From NCBI RefSeq assembly GCF_000282095.2, contig NZ_AKKC02000008.1:558001-622000 (forward strand): 64,000 nt of DNA. Reading direction: 5' to 3'. Source of the stretch: Rhizobium sp. CF080 (GTDB lineage: Bacteria; Pseudomonadota; Alphaproteobacteria; Rhizobiales; Rhizobiaceae). Shown in pieces: positions 8,193 through 18,335 of the stretch. The notes beneath the pieces are model-generated. The model did not search any database, was not told the DNA's origin, and worked only from the letters and a program-made list of their open reading frames with translations. Position numbers and translations under genes: made by a program. Position 1 is the stretch's first letter; every line of letters starts with the position of its first letter.

Positions 8193-9395
8193 ATGCACAA
8201 GACAATTCTGACATCACTGGCCGTCCTTCTCGCAAGCAGCGCGGCATTCGCGCAGAGTGCATCCGATAACAAGGTGAAAATCGGTATCCTGAACGACCAG
8301 TCGGGCGTCTACGCCGATTTCGGCGGCAAGTCGTCGGTCGAGGCGGCCAAGATGGCGGTCGAGGATTTCGGCGGCAAGGTTCTGGGGCAGCCGATCGAGA
8401 TCGTCGATGCCGACCACCAGAACAAGCCGGATATCGCCTCCAACATCGCCCGCCAGTGGTACGATACCCAGCAGGTCGATGCGATCATGGAACTGACGAC
8501 CTCGTCGGTGGCGCTTGCAGTGCAGGCGATCGGCAAGGAAAAGAAGAAGATCGATATCGTCACGGGTGCGGCGACCACCGATTTGACCGGCAAGGCCTGC
8601 AGCCCCTACGGTTTCCACTGGGCCTATGACACCCATGCGCTCGCGGTCGGTACCGGCGGCGCGCTCGTCAAGCAGGGCGGCGACAGCTGGTTCTTCCTCA
8701 CCGCTGACTATGCCTTCGGTTATTCGCTCGAGCAGCAGACCGGCGACTTCGTGAAATCCTCCGGCGGCAAGATCGTCGGCGCGGTCCGCCATCCGCTCGC
8801 CACCACGGACTTCTCGTCCTTCCTGCTGCAGGCCCAGTCCTCCGGCGCAAAGGTCATCGGTCTTGCCAATGCCGGCCTCGATACGGCAAACGCCATCAAG
8901 CAGGCGGCGGAATTCGGCATCACCGCCGGTGGTCAGCGCCTCGCGGCACTGCTCTTCACGCTTGCCGAAGTGCACGGCCTTGGTCTGCAGGCGGCGCAGG
9001 GTCTGACCCTGACCGAGGGGTACTACTGGAACCTCGACGACAAGAGCCGGGAGTTTGCGAAAAAGTTCTTCGCCCGCACCAAGAAGATGCCGAACATGGT
9101 CCATAGTGGCACCTATTCGGCGGTCACGCAGTATCTGAAGGCGATCCAGAAGGCCGGCACCGACGATACGGATGCCGTTTCCAAGGCACTGCACGAAATG
9201 CCGGTCGACGATTTCTTCGCCCGTGGCGGCACGGTCGCCAAGAACGGCCGGATGATCCACGACATGTACCTGCTGCAGGTCAAGAAGCCGGGCGAAAGCA
9301 AGGAGCCCTGGGATTATTTCACCGTACTCGCCACCATTCCAGGCAAGGACGCCTACATGGATCCCGCCAAGAGCGGCTGCGATCTGGTGAAGTAA
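8193..9395 (+). CDS. Branched-chain amino acid type ABC transporter, substrate-binding protein
   Basis: A 400-residue periplasmic binding protein of the LivK/Leu-Ile-Val family (Peripla_BP_6). A signal peptide of about 20 residues ends in AFA before QS; the mature part opens with VKIGILNDQSGVYADFGG, the usual first strand and ligand loop. It is the first gene of the operon and the likely specificity determinant. Family members bind amino acids, amides, urea or aromatic acids, so leucine/valine is not proven here. The following ATPase start overlaps its stop by one base. Confidence 0.92.
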   Translation: MHKTILTSLAVLLASSAAFAQSASDNKVKIGILNDQSGVYADFGGKSSVEAAKMAVEDFGGKVLGQPIEIVDADHQNKPDIASNIARQWYDTQQVDAIMELTTSSVALAVQAIGKEKKKIDIVTGAATTDLTGKACSPYGFHWAYDTHALAVGTGGALVKQGGDSWFFLTADYAFGYSLEQQTGDFVKSSGGKIVGAVRHPLATTDFSSFLLQAQSSGAKVIGLANAGLDTANAIKQAAEFGITAGGQRLAALLFTLAEVHGLGLQAAQGLTLTEGYYWNLDDKSREFAKKFFARTKKMPNMVHSGTYSAVTQYLKAIQKAGTDDTDAVSKALHEMPVDDFFARGGTVAKNGRMIHDMYLLQVKKPGESKEPWDYFTVLATIPGKDAYMDPAKSGCDLVK

Positions 9396-10176
9396 TGGCG
9401 GTCGCCGCGACAGCAAGACAGGAAGAGCCGCGGGTGGTATTGTCCGCCCGCGGCCTTTCGAAGAGCTTCGGCGCCTTCATGGCGGTGAGACAAGTCGATC
9501 TCGACGTCCGGCATGCGCGCGTCCATGCACTGATCGGCCCGAACGGGGCCGGCAAGACGACCGTCTTCAACCTGCTGACAAAATTCCTGCAGCCGACTGC
9601 GGGCTCGATCACGCTTCTGGGCACGGACATCACCAAGACGCAGCCGGACAGGATCGCGCGGATGGGGCTCGTCCGTTCGTTCCAGATTTCGGCGGTCTTC
9701 CCGCATCTGACAGTGCTCGACAATGTGCGTGTCGCGCTGCAACGGCCGAACGGGCTTTCGACGCAGTTCTGGCTGCCGGTCTCCTCGCTCGACCGGCTGA
9801 ATGCCCGCGCCGACGAGCTGATCGAGTCGGTCGGCCTGAAGCGCGAACGCAATGCGCTCGCCGCCGACCTTTCCTATGGCCGCAAGCGCGTGCTGGAGAT
9901 CGCCACGACGCTGGCGCTCGATCCGAAGGTGCTGCTGCTCGACGAGCCGATGGCCGGCATGGGGCAGGAGGATATCGGCACCGTTTCCAACATCATCCGC
10001 GAGGTGGCCAAGACCCGCGCGGTGCTGATGGTGGAGCACAATCTCTCCGTCGTCGCCGACATCTGCCACCACGTGACGGTTCTGCAGCGCGGCGAGATCC
10101 TCGCCGAAGGCGACTACGCCACCGTCAGCCAGGACCCGCGCGTCCGCACCGCCTATATGGGCACGGAGGAGGCTTG

Positions 10177-10177
<1 letters not shown>
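9395..10177 (+). CDS. livG: ABC transporter ATP-binding protein (LivG type)
   Basis: A 260-residue ATPase of a high-affinity branched-chain amino acid type importer. Walker A is GPNGAGKTT (about residues 45-53). The ABC signature is degenerate (LSYGRKRVLEIA), as is common in LivG proteins, and Walker B is VLLLDEPMAGMG. The C-terminal region has the LivG-typical ending EGDYATVSQDPRVRTAYMG. The start overlaps the binding-protein stop and its own stop overlaps livF, indicating tight translational coupling. Works with LivF on the LivHM permeases. Confidence 0.93.
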
Positions 10178-10878
<701 letters not shown>

Positions 10879-10957
10879 GTCCGATGAAGATTGGAAATTA
10901 CGCTTCTGTCCGTAAATCAGGTCTGTTGGATGTAGGTGGAGCGGGTGCGGCATACCA

Positions 10958-11088
10958 ATCTCCCCCCTTGAGGGGGAGATGCCCGGCAGGGCAGAGGGGG
11001 GTGCTGCGGCATACTCTTCGACAATTGAGTGTGCGGCGCCACCCCCCTCTGTCACCTCCGGTGACATCTCCCCCTCAAGGGGGGAGAT
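10958..11088. repeat. RIME-like palindromic intergenic element, copy 1 (131 bp)
   Basis: The element is bounded by perfect 24-bp terminal inverted repeats (10958-10981 and 11065-11088), each itself a hairpin of C- and G-runs around TTGA or TCAA. Inside are CCCGGCAGGGCAGAGGGGGG, its partner CCACCCCCCTCTG and a small stem GTCAC/GTGAC. This matches the Rhizobium-specific intergenic mosaic elements. It sits inside the operon, before the permease gene. Confidence 0.85.
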
Positions 11089-11146
11089 CGGGCGTTTGCC
11101 GCACCCTCATTCCGCACTTGACCGACCCGTCCAGGAGCCTCGCCCC

Positions 11147-12034
11147 ATGACGATGATCTTCGGCATACCGCTTCAGGCTTTTCTCGGGCAGCTTTTGATC
11201 GGCCTTATCAACGGGTCCTTCTACGCGCTGCTCAGCCTCGGCCTTGCGGTCATCTTCGGCCTGCTGCGCGTCATCAACTTCGCCCATGGCGCGCAATACA
11301 TGCTCGGCGCGTTTGCGGCGATGCTGATGCTGCAATATTTCGGCATCAATTACTGGTTCGCGCTGCTCCTCGGGCCGATCGTCGTCGGCCTGTTCGGAGC
11401 CTTCATCGAACGCACCATGCTGTCGCGGCTCTACAATCTCGATCCGCTCTACGGCCTGCTCTTCACCTTCGGCCTGGCGCTGACCATCGAAGGCACGTTC
11501 CGTTATCTTTATGGCTCTTCCGGCCAGCCCTATGCGGTGCCGACGCAGCTTGCCGGCGGCACCAATCTCGGCTTCATGTTCCTGCCGATCTATCGCGGCT
11601 GGGTGGTGATCGTCTCGCTGGTCGCCTGCATCGGCACCTGGCTGTTGATCGAAAAGACCAAGCTCGGCGCCTATCTGCGGGCGGCGACGGAAAACCCGGT
11701 TCTGGTCCAGGCGTTCGGCGTCAACGTGCCGGTGCTGCTGACGCTGACCTACGGGCTTGGGGCCGCACTTGCCGCCTTTGCCGGCGTGCTTGCCGCGCCG
11801 ATCTACCAGGTCTCGCCGCTGATGGGGTCGAACATCATTATCGTCGTCTTCGCGGTGGTCGTCGTCGGCGGCATGGGCTCGATCATGGGGGCGATCCTCA
11901 CCGGTTACATGCTCGGCATTGCAGAAGGCCTCACCAAGGTGTTCTATCCGGAAGCATCCAATATCGTGATCTTCGTGATCATGGCGATCGTGCTTCTGCT
12001 TCGGCCTGCCGGCCTCTTCGGACGGGATGCGTGA
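11147..12034 (+). CDS. livH: Branched-chain amino acid type ABC permease (LivH)
   Basis: A 295-residue inner-membrane permease with about eight hydrophobic segments. Family marks are LINGSFYALLSLGLAVIFG and VINFAHGAQYMLGAF near the N-terminus and GGMGSIMGAILTGYMLG near the C-terminus. ATG 11147 follows CAGGAG; the reading frame continues upstream through the RIME element, but this extension is not protein-like. Its stop is one base before the livM start. It forms a heterodimeric channel with LivM. Confidence 0.92.
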   Translation: MTMIFGIPLQAFLGQLLIGLINGSFYALLSLGLAVIFGLLRVINFAHGAQYMLGAFAAMLMLQYFGINYWFALLLGPIVVGLFGAFIERTMLSRLYNLDPLYGLLFTFGLALTIEGTFRYLYGSSGQPYAVPTQLAGGTNLGFMFLPIYRGWVVIVSLVACIGTWLLIEKTKLGAYLRAATENPVLVQAFGVNVPVLLTLTYGLGAALAAFAGVLAAPIYQVSPLMGSNIIIVVFAVVVVGGMGSIMGAILTGYMLGIAEGLTKVFYPEASNIVIFVIMAIVLLLRPAGLFGRDA

Positions 12035-12035
12035 G

Positions 12036-13034
12036 ATGAGCGAAATGACCCAGACAGCTGCCAAGCCGCGTATCGAACGGTCGGCCACCGCCGCCAGGAC
12101 CTATGCGATCTTCCTGATCATCGGGCTTGCGGCCCTGATCATAGCGCCGATGTTCTTCTACCCGATCTTCCTGATGAAGCTCCTCTGCTTCGCGCTGTTT
12201 GCCTGCGCCTTCAACCTGCTGCTCGGTTATACCGGGCTGCTCTCCTTCGGCCATGCGACCTTCTTCGGCGGGGCTGCCTATTTCACCGCGCATGTGGTGA
12301 AGGAATGGGGATTTACGCCGGAACTCGGCATCCTGACCGGCGTCGTCGGTGCGGCGTTTCTTGGCCTTGTCATGGGCTTCTTCGCGATCCGCCGGCAGGG
12401 CATCTATTTCGCGATGATCACGCTCGCTCTGTCGCAGATGTTCTTCTTCTTCTGCCTGCAGGCGAAGTTCACGCAAGGCGAGGACGGCATCCAGTCGGTG
12501 CCGCGCGGCCATCTGTTCGGCTTCATCGATCTCTTGAGCTCGACCAACATGTACTATTTCGTGCTGGCGGTGTTCCTGATCGGCATGGTGATCATCTGGC
12601 GGTTCATCAATTCGCCCTTCGGCATGATCCTCAGGTCGATCCGCGAGAACGAGCCGCGCGCCATCTCGCTCGGCTATTCCGTCGCCCGCTACAAGCTCGG
12701 CGCCTTCGTCATGTCGGCGGCCCTGGCTGGTCTTGCCGGCGGACTGAAGGCGCTGGTCTTCCAGTTCGCGACGCTCACGGATGTCGCCTGGCAGATGTCG
12801 GGCGAGGTGATCCTGATGACGCTGCTCGGCGGTATCGGCACGCTGATCGGGCCGATCTTCGGGGCCGGCCTGGTGGTCACGCTGCAGAACTACCTGGCGA
12901 CCTCGGATTTCCCGGTCACCATCATCACCGGCGTCGTCTTCATGGTCTGCGTCCTCGTCTTCCGGCGCGGCATCATCGGAGAATTCTACGCATCCCGCCT
13001 CGGCCGAAAGCTCGGCTTCGAGCATAGACGCTAG
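12036..13034 (+). CDS. livM: Branched-chain amino acid type ABC permease (LivM)
   Basis: A 332-residue permease with a hydrophilic N-terminus of about 25 residues, then multiple TM segments. LivM-typical stretches are NLLLGYTGLLSFGHATFFG and GGIGTLIGPIFGAGLV, and the cytoplasmic coupling loop has SIRENEPRAISLGYSVARYK. Alternative ATGs occur at 12027 and 12045; 12036 is the central choice after GACGGGATG. Last gene of the transporter; the GMC oxidoreductase follows after 69 bp on the same strand. Confidence 0.92.
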   Translation: MSEMTQTAAKPRIERSATAARTYAIFLIIGLAALIIAPMFFYPIFLMKLLCFALFACAFNLLLGYTGLLSFGHATFFGGAAYFTAHVVKEWGFTPELGILTGVVGAAFLGLVMGFFAIRRQGIYFAMITLALSQMFFFFCLQAKFTQGEDGIQSVPRGHLFGFIDLLSSTNMYYFVLAVFLIGMVIIWRFINSPFGMILRSIRENEPRAISLGYSVARYKLGAFVMSAALAGLAGGLKALVFQFATLTDVAWQMSGEVILMTLLGGIGTLIGPIFGAGLVVTLQNYLATSDFPVTIITGVVFMVCVLVFRRGIIGEFYASRLGRKLGFEHRR

Positions 13035-13103
13035 GATTGAGGGAGGGCGGGGGAGGCGGCTTGCGGACATGGTTCGCGGGGCGCTTTTCCATGGAGCATG
13101 AGC

Positions 13104-14699
13104 ATGGAAAATTACGACTATATTGTCATCGGCGCGGGTAGCGCCGGCTGTGTCTTGGCCAATCGGCTCTCGAAGGATCCCGGCAACCGGGTGCTGATCC
13201 TCGAAGCGGGCGGCAACGACAATTATCATTGGGTGCATATTCCCGTCGGTTACCTTTACTGCATCAACAATCCGCGCACCGACTGGTGTTTCACGACCGA
13301 GAAGGAAGAAGGCCTGAACGGCCGCTCGCTCTCCTATCCGCGCGGAAAGATTCTCGGCGGCTGCTCGTCGATCAACGGCATGATCTACATGCGCGGCCAG
13401 GCCTACGATTATGACATGTGGCGGCAGATGGGCTGCACCGGCTGGGGCTGGGACGACGTGCTGCCGATCTTCAAGAAAAGCCAGGATTTCTACAAGGGTG
13501 CCGACGACATGCACGGCACCGGCGGCGAATGGCGCATCGAAAAGCAGCGCCTCCGATGGGCGGTGCTCGACAGCTTCCAGAAGGCAGCCGAAGAGGCGGG
13601 GATCCCGATCGTCGACGATTTCAATCGCGGCAGCAACGAGGGTTCCAGCTATTTCGACGTCAACCAGCGCTCCGGCATCCGCTGGAACACGTCGAAGGCC
13701 TTCCTGCGCCCGGCGATGAAACGGCCGAACCTGACCGTACTTACCAAAGCGCATGCGCGCCGCCTGATCATCGAGAACGGCGAGGTGAAGGGGGTCGAGT
13801 TCCAGCACGACGGCGTGGCGAAGAAGGCTTTTGCGAAACGCGAAACCGTGCTCAGCGCCGGTGCGATCGGCACGCCGCATATCCTCGAACTCTCCGGCAT
13901 CGGCCGTGGCGACGTGCTTGCCAATGCCGGCGTCGACGTGGTCAAGGAGGTCAAGGGTGTGGGCGAAAACCTGCAGGACCACCTGCAGCTCCGCCTCGTC
14001 TACAAGGTGACCGGGGTTCCGACGCTCAACGAAAAGGCCTCCAGCCTGATCGGCAAGGCCTCGATCGGGCTCGAATATGCGCTCAAGCGGTCCGGTCCGA
14101 TGTCGATGGCGCCGAGCCAGCTCGGCATCTTCACCAAGTCCGGGCCGGACAAGGAGACGCCGGACCTCGAATATCACGTCCAGCCCGTGTCGCTCGACAA
14201 GTTCGGCGAGCCGGTCCATTCCTTCCCGGCGATGACCGCCAGCGTCTGCAACCTGCGTCCCGAAAGCCGCGGTTCGGTGCATCTGAAGAGCCCGGATTTC
14301 GCCGCAGCGCCGGGCATTCACCCGAATTACCTGTCGACCGCCGCCGACCGAGATGTCGCCGTCAAGTCGATCCGGATCACCCGCGAGATCGTCAAGAGGC
14401 CGGCCTTCGCCCGCTACCACCCGGAAGAATACAGGCCTGGCCCGTCCTACGAAACCGACGCGGATCTCGAAAAGGCGGCGGGCGATATCGGCACGACGAT
14501 CTTCCATCCGGTCGGCACCGCCCGCATGGGATCCGACCCGGACAGCGTCGTCGATCCGCGCCTGAAAATGCGCGCAGTCGGAAGGCTGCGTATCGCTGAT
14601 GCCTCGATCATGCCTAATATAACCTCCGGCAACACCAATTCGCCGACGATCATGATCGCCGAAAAAGCGGCCGAGATGATCCTGGCGGATAATCGCTGA
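13104..14699 (+). CDS. GMC family FAD-dependent oxidoreductase (choline/alcohol dehydrogenase-like)
   Basis: A 531-residue flavoprotein. The FAD dinucleotide-binding motif GAGSAGCVLANRL lies at about residue 10. GMC signature 1 is around PRGKILGGCSSINGMIYMRG, and signature 2 is GAIGTPHILELSGIG. The catalytic His of HPVGTARMG and the Asn of NTNSPTIMIAEKAA are in the C-terminal region. ATG 13104 is preceded by GGAG at 7 nt; ATG 13098 is possible. It probably oxidises a primary alcohol group. Its position between a Liv-type importer and 3-hydroxyisobutyrate genes suggests the substrate belongs to that pathway, but betaine aldehyde chemistry cannot be assumed. Confidence 0.9.
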   Translation: MENYDYIVIGAGSAGCVLANRLSKDPGNRVLILEAGGNDNYHWVHIPVGYLYCINNPRTDWCFTTEKEEGLNGRSLSYPRGKILGGCSSINGMIYMRGQAYDYDMWRQMGCTGWGWDDVLPIFKKSQDFYKGADDMHGTGGEWRIEKQRLRWAVLDSFQKAAEEAGIPIVDDFNRGSNEGSSYFDVNQRSGIRWNTSKAFLRPAMKRPNLTVLTKAHARRLIIENGEVKGVEFQHDGVAKKAFAKRETVLSAGAIGTPHILELSGIGRGDVLANAGVDVVKEVKGVGENLQDHLQLRLVYKVTGVPTLNEKASSLIGKASIGLEYALKRSGPMSMAPSQLGIFTKSGPDKETPDLEYHVQPVSLDKFGEPVHSFPAMTASVCNLRPESRGSVHLKSPDFAAAPGIHPNYLSTAADRDVAVKSIRITREIVKRPAFARYHPEEYRPGPSYETDADLEKAAGDIGTTIFHPVGTARMGSDPDSVVDPRLKMRAVGRLRIADASIMPNITSGNTNSPTIMIAEKAAEMILADNR

Positions 14700-14723
14700 A
14701 CTGGCGCCGAAGCGGAGACACGC

Positions 14724-15803
14724 ATGCCCGATACCCCTATGCAGAATAACGAGGTCCTCATCGACCGCATCGGCTCGGCGGCCGTCATCTGGCTCAACCG
14801 GCCGAAGGCGCTGAACAGCCTCAGCCTTTCCATGGTGCGTGCGATGAAGGCGGCGCTGGAGCGGTTTGCCGACGACCCGGAGATTTCCTGTGTCATACTG
14901 GTTGGCGAGGGGGAACGCGGCCTCTGCGCCGGCGGCGATATCCGCGTCATCTACGAGAGCGGCAGGTCGGCGGATCCCGAGGTCACGCGGTTCTGGCGGG
15001 AGGAATTCCCGCTGAACTACGCGATCTCGCATTACGCCAAGCCTTATGTGGCGTTGATGGACGGCATCGTCATGGGCGGCGGCGTCGGTGTCGCCTCGCA
15101 TGGCGCGCATCGGATCGTCACGGAGCGCACCCGGCTCGCCATGCCCGAGACCGGCATCGGCTACGTGCCGGATGTCGGCGCCACCTGGCTGCTGCCCCGC
15201 GCGCCGGGCGAAACCGGCACCTGGATGGGGCTGACGGGCGAGGTGATCGGCGCGGCGGACGCCATCTATGCTGGTCTCGCCGATGTCAACGTGCCCTCGG
15301 AACGGCTCACAGCACTTGTCGAGGCGCTGGGCGAGCTGAAGGGCGGCGCATCCGACGAGCAGGTGAGGGCGGTGATCGACCGTTTTGCCGTCACGCCCGG
15401 CGAAAGCCGGCTGGAAATCCATCGCGAACTGATCGACCGGACTTTTTGCTTCGATTCGATCGAGGAGATTGTGAAAGCTCTCGACAGGGAGGATGATGCC
15501 TTCTCCATCGCGGCGCGCGGGACCATCGCCAAGCGCTCGCCGACCAGCCTCAAGCTGGCGCTGCGGCTGCTTCGTCGCGGCCGCGAAAGTTCGAGCCTGG
15601 TCGAGTGCCTGGAGCGGGAATTCACCGCGGGCGCAGAAATCCTGCGCAACCACGATTTCTACGAGGGCGTGCGCGCCGCGATCATCGACAAGGACCGCAA
15701 TCCGAAATGGTCTCCGGCAAGGCTGGAGGATGTCGGCCAGGCCGATCTCGACCGCTATTTTGCCGCGCGCCATCCGGTGCTGTTTCCGGATCACAGACTT
15801 TAA
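14724..15803 (+). CDS. 3-hydroxyisobutyryl-CoA hydrolase (crotonase superfamily)
   Basis: A 359-residue enzyme, longer than ordinary enoyl-CoA hydratases (about 260) and in the range of HIBYL-CoA hydrolases. The crotonase core is visible: LNRPKALNSLSLSMVRAMKA, GLCAGGDIRVIYE, then MDGIVMGGGVGVASHG and MPETGIGYVPDVGATWLLPR. The last motif and the C-terminal FD/EF region are characteristic of the hydrolase. It would release 3-hydroxyisobutyrate and CoA in valine degradation. 23 bp upstream is the mmsB-like dehydrogenase start, so substrate and product enzymes are adjacent. Confidence 0.88.
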   Translation: MPDTPMQNNEVLIDRIGSAAVIWLNRPKALNSLSLSMVRAMKAALERFADDPEISCVILVGEGERGLCAGGDIRVIYESGRSADPEVTRFWREEFPLNYAISHYAKPYVALMDGIVMGGGVGVASHGAHRIVTERTRLAMPETGIGYVPDVGATWLLPRAPGETGTWMGLTGEVIGAADAIYAGLADVNVPSERLTALVEALGELKGGASDEQVRAVIDRFAVTPGESRLEIHRELIDRTFCFDSIEEIVKALDREDDAFSIAARGTIAKRSPTSLKLALRLLRRGRESSSLVECLEREFTAGAEILRNHDFYEGVRAAIIDKDRNPKWSPARLEDVGQADLDRYFAARHPVLFPDHRL

Positions 15804-15826
15804 GACAAGAAGGACGGGAGGAAGAC

Positions 15827-16720
15827 ATGACCAAGATCGCTTTCGTGGGGCTGGGCAATATGGGCGGGCCGATGGCCGCCAATCTGGTAAAGGCCGGCCA
15901 TGAAGTGCGTGGCTTCGACCTCTCGGAAGCGTCGGTGAAGGCGGCGATCGAGACGGGCGTCAAGGGGACTGTGGCTCTTGCCGAAGCCGTTTCGGATTCG
16001 GATTGCGTCATCACCATGCTCCCGAAGGGTCAGCACGTGATCGCGGTCTGGACCGACCTCGCCACGCTCATCCCCGAGGGTACTCTGATCATCGACTGCT
16101 CCACCGTCGATGTGGAAAGCGCCCGCAAGGCGCATGAACTGGCGGATGTCATGAACTGCATCTCGCTCGACGCGCCGGTCTCCGGCGGCACCGGCGGCGC
16201 TGCGGCCGGCACGCTCACTTTCATGGTCGGCGGTTCGCAAGAGGCGTTTGCACTTGGGTTGCCGATCCTCGAGGCGATGGGCAAGAAGATCGTCCATTGC
16301 GGCGGCGCGGGCGCCGGCCAGGCGGCAAAGATCTGCAACAACATGATATTGGGCATTTCGATGATCGGCGTCTGCGAGGCATTTGGCCTGGCGGAAAAGC
16401 TCGGCCTTTCGCATCAGGCGCTGTTCGACGTCGCCTCCACCTCGTCCGGCCAGTGCTGGTCGCTCACCACCTATTGTCCGGTGCCGGGCCCGGTGCCGAC
16501 TTCGCCCGCAAACTACGACTACAAGCCGGGTTTTGCCGCGGCGCTAATGCTGAAGGACTTGACGCTGTCGCAGGAGGCGGCAAGACAGTCCGGTGCGGCG
16601 ACGCCGCTCGGCGCACACGCGGCCGAACTTTATGCCGAGTTCGAAAAGGCCGGGCACGGCGCGGACGATTTTTCCGCCATTATCCACATGCTGCGAGAGA
16701 AGGCAGGCAGGAACGGTTGA
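15827..16720 (+). CDS. mmsB: 3-hydroxyisobutyrate dehydrogenase
   Basis: A 297-residue NAD-dependent beta-hydroxyacid dehydrogenase. It has the N-terminal Rossmann motif FVGLGNMGGPMAANL, the substrate-binding stretch DAPVSGGTGGAAAGTLTFMV and the catalytic Lys in GAGQAAKICNNMILG. The C-terminal helical domain ends with DDFSAIIHML. It oxidises 3-hydroxyisobutyrate to methylmalonate semialdehyde. ATG 15827 follows GGGAGGAAG. The CoA hydrolase upstream makes its substrate, which strengthens the call. No methylmalonate semialdehyde dehydrogenase (mmsA) is present, so the pathway continues elsewhere. Confidence 0.93.
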   Translation: MTKIAFVGLGNMGGPMAANLVKAGHEVRGFDLSEASVKAAIETGVKGTVALAEAVSDSDCVITMLPKGQHVIAVWTDLATLIPEGTLIIDCSTVDVESARKAHELADVMNCISLDAPVSGGTGGAAAGTLTFMVGGSQEAFALGLPILEAMGKKIVHCGGAGAGQAAKICNNMILGISMIGVCEAFGLAEKLGLSHQALFDVASTSSGQCWSLTTYCPVPGPVPTSPANYDYKPGFAAALMLKDLTLSQEAARQSGAATPLGAHAAELYAEFEKAGHGADDFSAIIHMLREKAGRNG

Positions 16721-16844
16721 GTGGGTCGCCAGTGTCTTGGAAGCCGCGTGGGTAAACCCTTTGGGGTATGTTTCCTCCGGGCAAAGAGAGTAAAATCCGT
16801 GTCTTCCTGGCAGATCAATGTCAGGACTTGGGATGGAGGTCAGC

Positions 16845-17048
16845 ATGGGACGCAAATTTATCGATTGCCGCGAGTTTCCGAGCGAGATGAAATGCACCGT
16901 AGCCATCTCGGCCGACAGCATGGACGAACTCGTCAACGCGGCGGTTCAGCACGCCATTACCGTACACGGTCATCAGGATACGCCGGAGTTCCGTTCGGAA
17001 ATCACCAAGGCCATCCACGAGATGGAACCGTCGCGTAGTGTCGCCTGA
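16845..17048 (+). CDS. DUF1059 family small protein
   Basis: A 67-residue protein of the DUF1059 type. It opens with GRKFIDCREFPSEMKCTV and has AAVQHAITVHGH followed by TPEFR.EI, the conserved order of the family. Two Cys and two His residues are present, but a metal site is only a guess. ATG 16845 is preceded by GGAGGT; the upstream in-frame start at 16818 has no such site. It is apparently a single-gene unit with a hairpin at 17082-17109. Function is unknown. Confidence 0.8.
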   Translation: MGRKFIDCREFPSEMKCTVAISADSMDELVNAAVQHAITVHGHQDTPEFRSEITKAIHEMEPSRSVA

Positions 17049-17081
17049 GGTATCCGTGATCGAGCTGGCGTAGCTTCGATG

Positions 17082-17109
17082 GCGCTTCCTCCTTTGGTGG
17101 AGGGAGCGC
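17082..17109 (+). terminator. Hairpin downstream of DUF1059 gene
   Basis: An 11-bp stem (17082-17092 with 17099-17109, one G-U pair) around the loop TTTGGT. No strong T-run follows on the plus strand, so termination is likely but not certain. Confidence 0.45.
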
Positions 17110-17255
17110 TTCTAGTGCTTGAGCGAAAAGCTCCGCCAACATGGCGAAAAATGGACAAAATTTCTAAGGCGCTCACAAAGCAGGGTGCGAGGTTCCTCGC
17201 GGTTTGATGGAGGTACCGGTAGTTTCACCGTCACCATCGAACACCGGAGACTTGC

Positions 17256-18254
17256 ATGAACCGCCTCCTGATCCTCGGCGCCGCCCTTATTGCTCCCCTG
17301 GCCGCGCTTTTCGTCACCCCCGCGCTGGCGCAATCCCCGACGAAACTGCTCAACGCGTCCTACGACGTGTCACGCGAACTGTTCGTCGCCGAGAACGAGG
17401 CCTTCATCAAGAGCCATCCGGGCGTCACCATCGACCAGTCGCATGCCGGTACCTCCAAGCAGGCCCGCTCGATCCTCGAAGGCCTCGAAGCCGACGTCGT
17501 GACCTTCAATCAGTCGACGGACATCGATTTCCTCGCCAAGAACGGCTTCGTCGCCAAGGACTGGACCAAGGCGTATCCCAACAACGCCTCGCCTTTCTAT
17601 TCCTTCCCGTCCTTCCTGGTGCGCGCCGGCAATCCGAAGAACATCAAGGACTGGGGCGATCTCGCCCGCGCCGACGTGCATGCCGTCTTCCCGAACCCGA
17701 AGACTTCGGGCAATGCGCGCTACACCTATCTCGCGGCTTACGCCTGGGCCAAGGAAGCCTATAAGGGCGACGCGGAGAAGATCGAAGCCTATATCACCAA
17801 GATCTTCGACAACGTTCCCGTCTTCGATACCGGCGGCCGCGCCTCCACCACAACCTTCGTCGAGCGCGAAACCGGCGACGTGCTGATCACCTTCGAGGCT
17901 GAAACCCGCGGCATCGCCAAGCAGTATGGGGCTTCCAAGGTCGAGAGCGTCATCCCGTCGGTCAGCCTGCTCGCCGAATTCCCGGTCGCGGTGGTCGACA
18001 AGGTTGCCAAGAAGCACGGCACCGAAGCACTTTCCAAGGCTTATCTCGACTTCCTCTATACGGAGGAAGGCCAGCGCATCGCCGCTCAGTTCGGCCATCG
18101 CGTCAACAACGAGAAGGTCGCGGCTGAGTTCAAGGATCAGTTCCCGGCGATCCGTCTCGTCAATGTCGACGACGTCTTCGGCGGCTGGGACAAGATCCAG
18201 AAGGATCACTTCGCTTCGGGCGGTACTCTCGACAAGCTCTACGGCAGCCGTTAA
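17256..18254 (+). CDS. Sulfate ABC transporter substrate-binding protein
   Basis: A 332-residue periplasmic protein of the Sbp/CysP family. The signal peptide ends near TPALAQS (about residue 26). The mature protein opens with LLNASYDVSRELF. The family stretches HAGTSKQARSILEGLEADVVTFNQ and FPNPKTSGNARY (bound-anion loops) are present. First gene of a sulfate/thiosulfate import operon with cysT, cysW and cysA in order. Sbp and CysP cannot be separated by reading alone, so no symbol is given. Confidence 0.94.
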   Translation: MNRLLILGAALIAPLAALFVTPALAQSPTKLLNASYDVSRELFVAENEAFIKSHPGVTIDQSHAGTSKQARSILEGLEADVVTFNQSTDIDFLAKNGFVAKDWTKAYPNNASPFYSFPSFLVRAGNPKNIKDWGDLARADVHAVFPNPKTSGNARYTYLAAYAWAKEAYKGDAEKIEAYITKIFDNVPVFDTGGRASTTTFVERETGDVLITFEAETRGIAKQYGASKVESVIPSVSLLAEFPVAVVDKVAKKHGTEALSKAYLDFLYTEEGQRIAAQFGHRVNNEKVAAEFKDQFPAIRLVNVDDVFGGWDKIQKDHFASGGTLDKLYGSR

Positions 18255-18335
18255 GCGCTCACTGGAGTTTCAATTCATCTTTGCCCGGCGAACGAGGGTT
18301 CGCCGGGCTTTGCCGTGCAAAGAGGAAACGATCGC

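Noticed and set aside
10958..11088. Palindromic element considered as CRISPR or IS end
   Set aside because: There is a single unit with no spacers and no transposase; size and structure fit a RIME-type intergenic element.
11979..15794. 1271-codon minus-strand open frame
   Set aside because: It is antisense to livM, the GMC oxidoreductase and the CoA hydrolase; low-complexity charged translation, no family.
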